Part shown: piece after piece, positions 62,095-64,000 of the stretch
Position numbering within the stretch: position 1 is the stretch's first letter
Layout: each line of letters starts with the position of its first letter
Assembly: GCF_049348705.1 (NCBI RefSeq)
Contig: NZ_CP186485.1
Span: forward strand, 496,001 to 560,000
Reading direction: 5' to 3'
From: Paracoxiella cheracis
GTDB taxonomy: Bacteria > Pseudomonadota > Gammaproteobacteria > Coxiellales > Coxiellaceae
DNA: 64,000 nt
The notes under the pieces: model-generated
Database searches by the model: none
What the model saw: the letters and a program-made list of their open reading frames with translations, nothing else
What the model was told of the DNA's origin: nothing
Made by a program: the position numbers and the translations under genes

Positions 62095-62221
62095 ACTAAA
62101 GCACTCCTAATGTTAAGTAGAGCTCCAATTTTAACACACCTGTATTGGTACTACCAATTAAGTTATTTGCTCCTACAAGCAGGAGGGTGATTGAAAGTCC
62201 CGCCTGGCGCCCGATAGAATG

Positions 62222-64000
62222 CTATTGTAAGGCCTCAAGATCTCTGAAATAATCCAGTGCTTCGGGGTTGGCGAGCGCTTCTTTGTTTTTGATAGGTTGA
62301 TTGTGGATTATTTCCTTCACGGCGAGTTCGACAATTTTACCGCTAATGGTGCGTGGCAAATCTGGCACCTGAATTATTTTAGCGGGGACATGATGTGGAG
62401 AGGTATTTTTGCGGATGAGGTCTTTAATAGTTTTAATTATCATGTCGTTTAATTTTAATCCAGATTTCAAGACAACAAATAAAATAATGCGTTCGCTATT
62501 TTCCCATTGTTGAGCAATGGCTAAGCCTTCAATGACTTCGGGAATTTTTTCGAGTTGTTGATAAATTTCGGCTGTGCCAATACGGATTCCACCGGGGTTT
62601 AAAGTTGTATCGGAGCGACCATAAATAATCATGCCGCCGTGTTTTGTTATTTCAGCGTAATCACCGTGCGCCCAAATTCCAGGGTATTTATCGAAATAGG
62701 CATGTTGGTATTTTTCACCGTTAGGGTCATTCCAAAAATAAATCGGCATCGATGGAAATGGTGCGGTGCAGACTAGCTCACCTTTTTCACCGATAACAGG
62801 CTTGCCTTCATCATTAAAAATTTTTACAGCCATGCCTAGGCCAATGCATTGTAGTTCACCACGGTATACAGGCAACATCGGATTGCCAAGTGCGAAACAT
62901 GAAATAATATCGCTTCCCCCTGAAATAGAGGATAAACAAACATCACGTTTTATTTTTGTATAGACGTAGTCGAAACTCTCTGGAGTTAGAGGTGATGCTG
63001 TTGTCAGAATGCTACGGAGTTGGGATAGAGCATGTGTTTTTATGGGTTCTAAGTTTTGTTTAGCGGAGAGTTCGATGAGTTTTGCGCCTACTCCAAAAAT
63101 ATTAATATTAGCTTTATCGATTAAATCGTATAATGCTGTGGGCTTGGGATAAAAGGGCGCACCTTCATATAAAACAATTGTGGCGCCTACAGCAAGGCTG
63201 CTAACGAGCCAGTTCCACATCATCCAGCCGCAGGTTGTATTGAAAAATATGCGGTCTTTGGAATTTAAATTTGTATGTAATATTAATTCTTTTAAATGCT
63301 GAAGGAGTGTTCTGCCTGCACCATGAACCATGCACTTGGGTTTACCTGTTGTGCCTGAGGAATACATAATATAACCCGGGTGGTCGAAGGGTAATTGTTC
63401 AAAAGAAAAATTATTTGTACTTTGATTTAGGCAGTCAGAATAAAGTTGTGTATTTTTGAGTGAACTTATATCGGGAGTTTTATTAAGATATGGCACAACA
63501 ATGGTTTGTTTTAGCGTGGGTAATGTTTCCTGAAGATTTTTAATTTTTTCGATATGATGAAAAGCCTTGCCTTTATAGGTGTGGCCATCGACGGCGAATA
63601 AAATGGTGGGTTCTATTTGGCCGAATCGATCTAATAAACCTTGCAAGCCAAAATCCGATGAACACGAAGACCATACGGCGCCGATGCTTGTAGCTGCTAA
63701 CATGGCAATGACTGTTTCGGGCAGGTTCGGCAAAAAACCGGCGATGCGATCACCCGACTTTACGCCTAATGAGCGCAAGTGGTTGGATAGTGCGGTGACT
63801 TCTGAAAATAATTGATTGTAAGTTAGCGTACGATAATCGCCACGCTCGGATGCGAAAATAATAGCGAGATGTTCATCGCGGCGACGCAATAAATTTTCAG
63901 CAAAATTAAGTTTTGCGCCAGTGAACCACTGGGTGTGTTGCATTTTATTGCTTGGCACCTTAATCCCATCGGGAGGCTGTGAAGTGATCAGTTTGCAAAA
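62222..64000 (-). CDS. Acetoacetyl-CoA synthetase (N-terminus outside window)
   Basis: AMP-forming ligase making acetoacetyl-CoA from acetoacetate. About 592 residues are visible, and the frame runs off the right edge (LITSQPPDGIKVPSNKM precedes HTQWFTGAKLNFAENLLRR). The family has about 650 residues, so 50-60 are missing. Motifs: KLNFAENLLRRRDE (typical of acetoacetate ligases), the P-loop YSSGTTGKPKCMVHGAG, DIISCFALGNPMLPVYRGE and the A8 segment IIYGRSDTTLNPGGIRIG. The catalytic Lys is in LPRTISGKIVELAVK. It would feed ketone carbon to polyhydroxybutyrate or acetyl-CoA. Confidence 0.93.
   Translation of the reverse strand, partial: FCKLITSQPPDGIKVPSNKMQHTQWFTGAKLNFAENLLRRRDEHLAIIFASERGDYRTLTYNQLFSEVTALSNHLRSLGVKSGDRIAGFLPNLPETVIAMLAATSIGAVWSSCSSDFGLQGLLDRFGQIEPTILFAVDGHTYKGKAFHHIEKIKNLQETLPTLKQTIVVPYLNKTPDISSLKNTQLYSDCLNQSTNNFSFEQLPFDHPGYIMYSSGTTGKPKCMVHGAGRTLLQHLKELILHTNLNSKDRIFFNTTCGWMMWNWLVSSLAVGATIVLYEGAPFYPKPTALYDLIDKANINIFGVGAKLIELSAKQNLEPIKTHALSQLRSILTTASPLTPESFDYVYTKIKRDVCLSSISGGSDIISCFALGNPMLPVYRGELQCIGLGMAVKIFNDEGKPVIGEKGELVCTAPFPSMPIYFWNDPNGEKYQHAYFDKYPGIWAHGDYAEITKHGGMIIYGRSDTTLNPGGIRIGTAEIYQQLEKIPEVIEGLAIAQQWENSERIILFVVLKSGLKLNDMIIKTIKDLIRKNTSPHHVPAKIIQVPDLPRTISGKIVELAVKEIIHNQPIKNKEALANPEALDYFRDLEALQ

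Overview
The window is about 64 kb of a gammaproteobacterial chromosome of moderate, slightly AT-rich composition. Gene order and families (gatCA/mreBCD, tldD, tig-clpP-clpX-lon, the kds-lpt-hpf-ptsN block divergent from mlaFEDCB-murA) are gammaproteobacterial. A fused LysC-LysA, a short HPr kinase in the place where enterics have rapZ, an ornithine decarboxylase/deoxyhypusine-synthase-like/agmatinase operon, and an orphan low-complexity protein ending in a eukaryotic-type CaaX box together suggest the Legionellales (Legionella, Coxiella, Aquicella or Berkiella-like). This placement is an inference from content only.

Layout. 1-9.4 kb: gatA (cut by the window edge) and gatC on the minus strand, divergent from mreB-mreC-mreD-yhdP-tldD. 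9.4-12 kb: HU, tRNA-Val, tRNA-Asp, ppiD. 12-14 kb: an intact IS4-superfamily insertion sequence that has destroyed a TSUP-type permease gene. 14-17.7 kb: Bcr/CflA efflux gene, EVE-domain protein, tRNA-Lys with a duplicated 3' end, then the CaaX-box effector candidate. 17.8-21 kb: polyamine operon. 21-22.4 kb: two tandem, related and apparently damaged small membrane protein genes. 22.4-26 kb: a second Mla-like lipid ABC transporter with its own lipoprotein. 26-27.6 kb: small secreted and hypothetical proteins. 27.7-34.8 kb: tRNA-Leu, tig-clpP-clpX-lon (protein quality control) and pmbA. 35-40 kb (minus strand): kdsD-kdsC-lptC-lptA-lptB-hpf-ptsN-hprK-ptsH. 40-46.9 kb (plus strand): mlaFEDCB-murA-lysCA. 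46.9-53.8 kb: hdeD-like gene, an 880-bp cluster of palindromic repeats, an RND efflux pump with adaptor, a DegQ-type protease. 53.8-61.2 kb: pgeF, rluD, bamD, a DGK1-like membrane protein, fadE, fadD. 61.2-64 kb: a second repeat cluster, a secreted hypothetical, and acetoacetyl-CoA synthetase cut by the window edge.

How it works together. Much of the window builds or maintains the envelope: cell shape (MreBCD), phospholipid traffic (YhdP, two Mla-type systems), LPS precursor synthesis and export (KdsD/KdsC, LptABC), peptidoglycan (MurA, PgeF, meso-DAP from LysCA), outer-membrane assembly (BamD, PpiD, DegQ). A second theme is proteostasis (Tig, ClpXP, Lon, PpiD, DegQ), and a third is fatty-acid and ketone use (FadE, FadD, acetoacetyl-CoA synthetase).

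The most unusual items are the CaaX-box protein at 16.3-17.6 kb, the polyamine operon with a deoxyhypusine-synthase homologue, a probable AUU start codon for mreC, the missing rpoN and ibaG at otherwise conserved loci, and at least three families of foldback repeats concentrated in two intergenic clusters.
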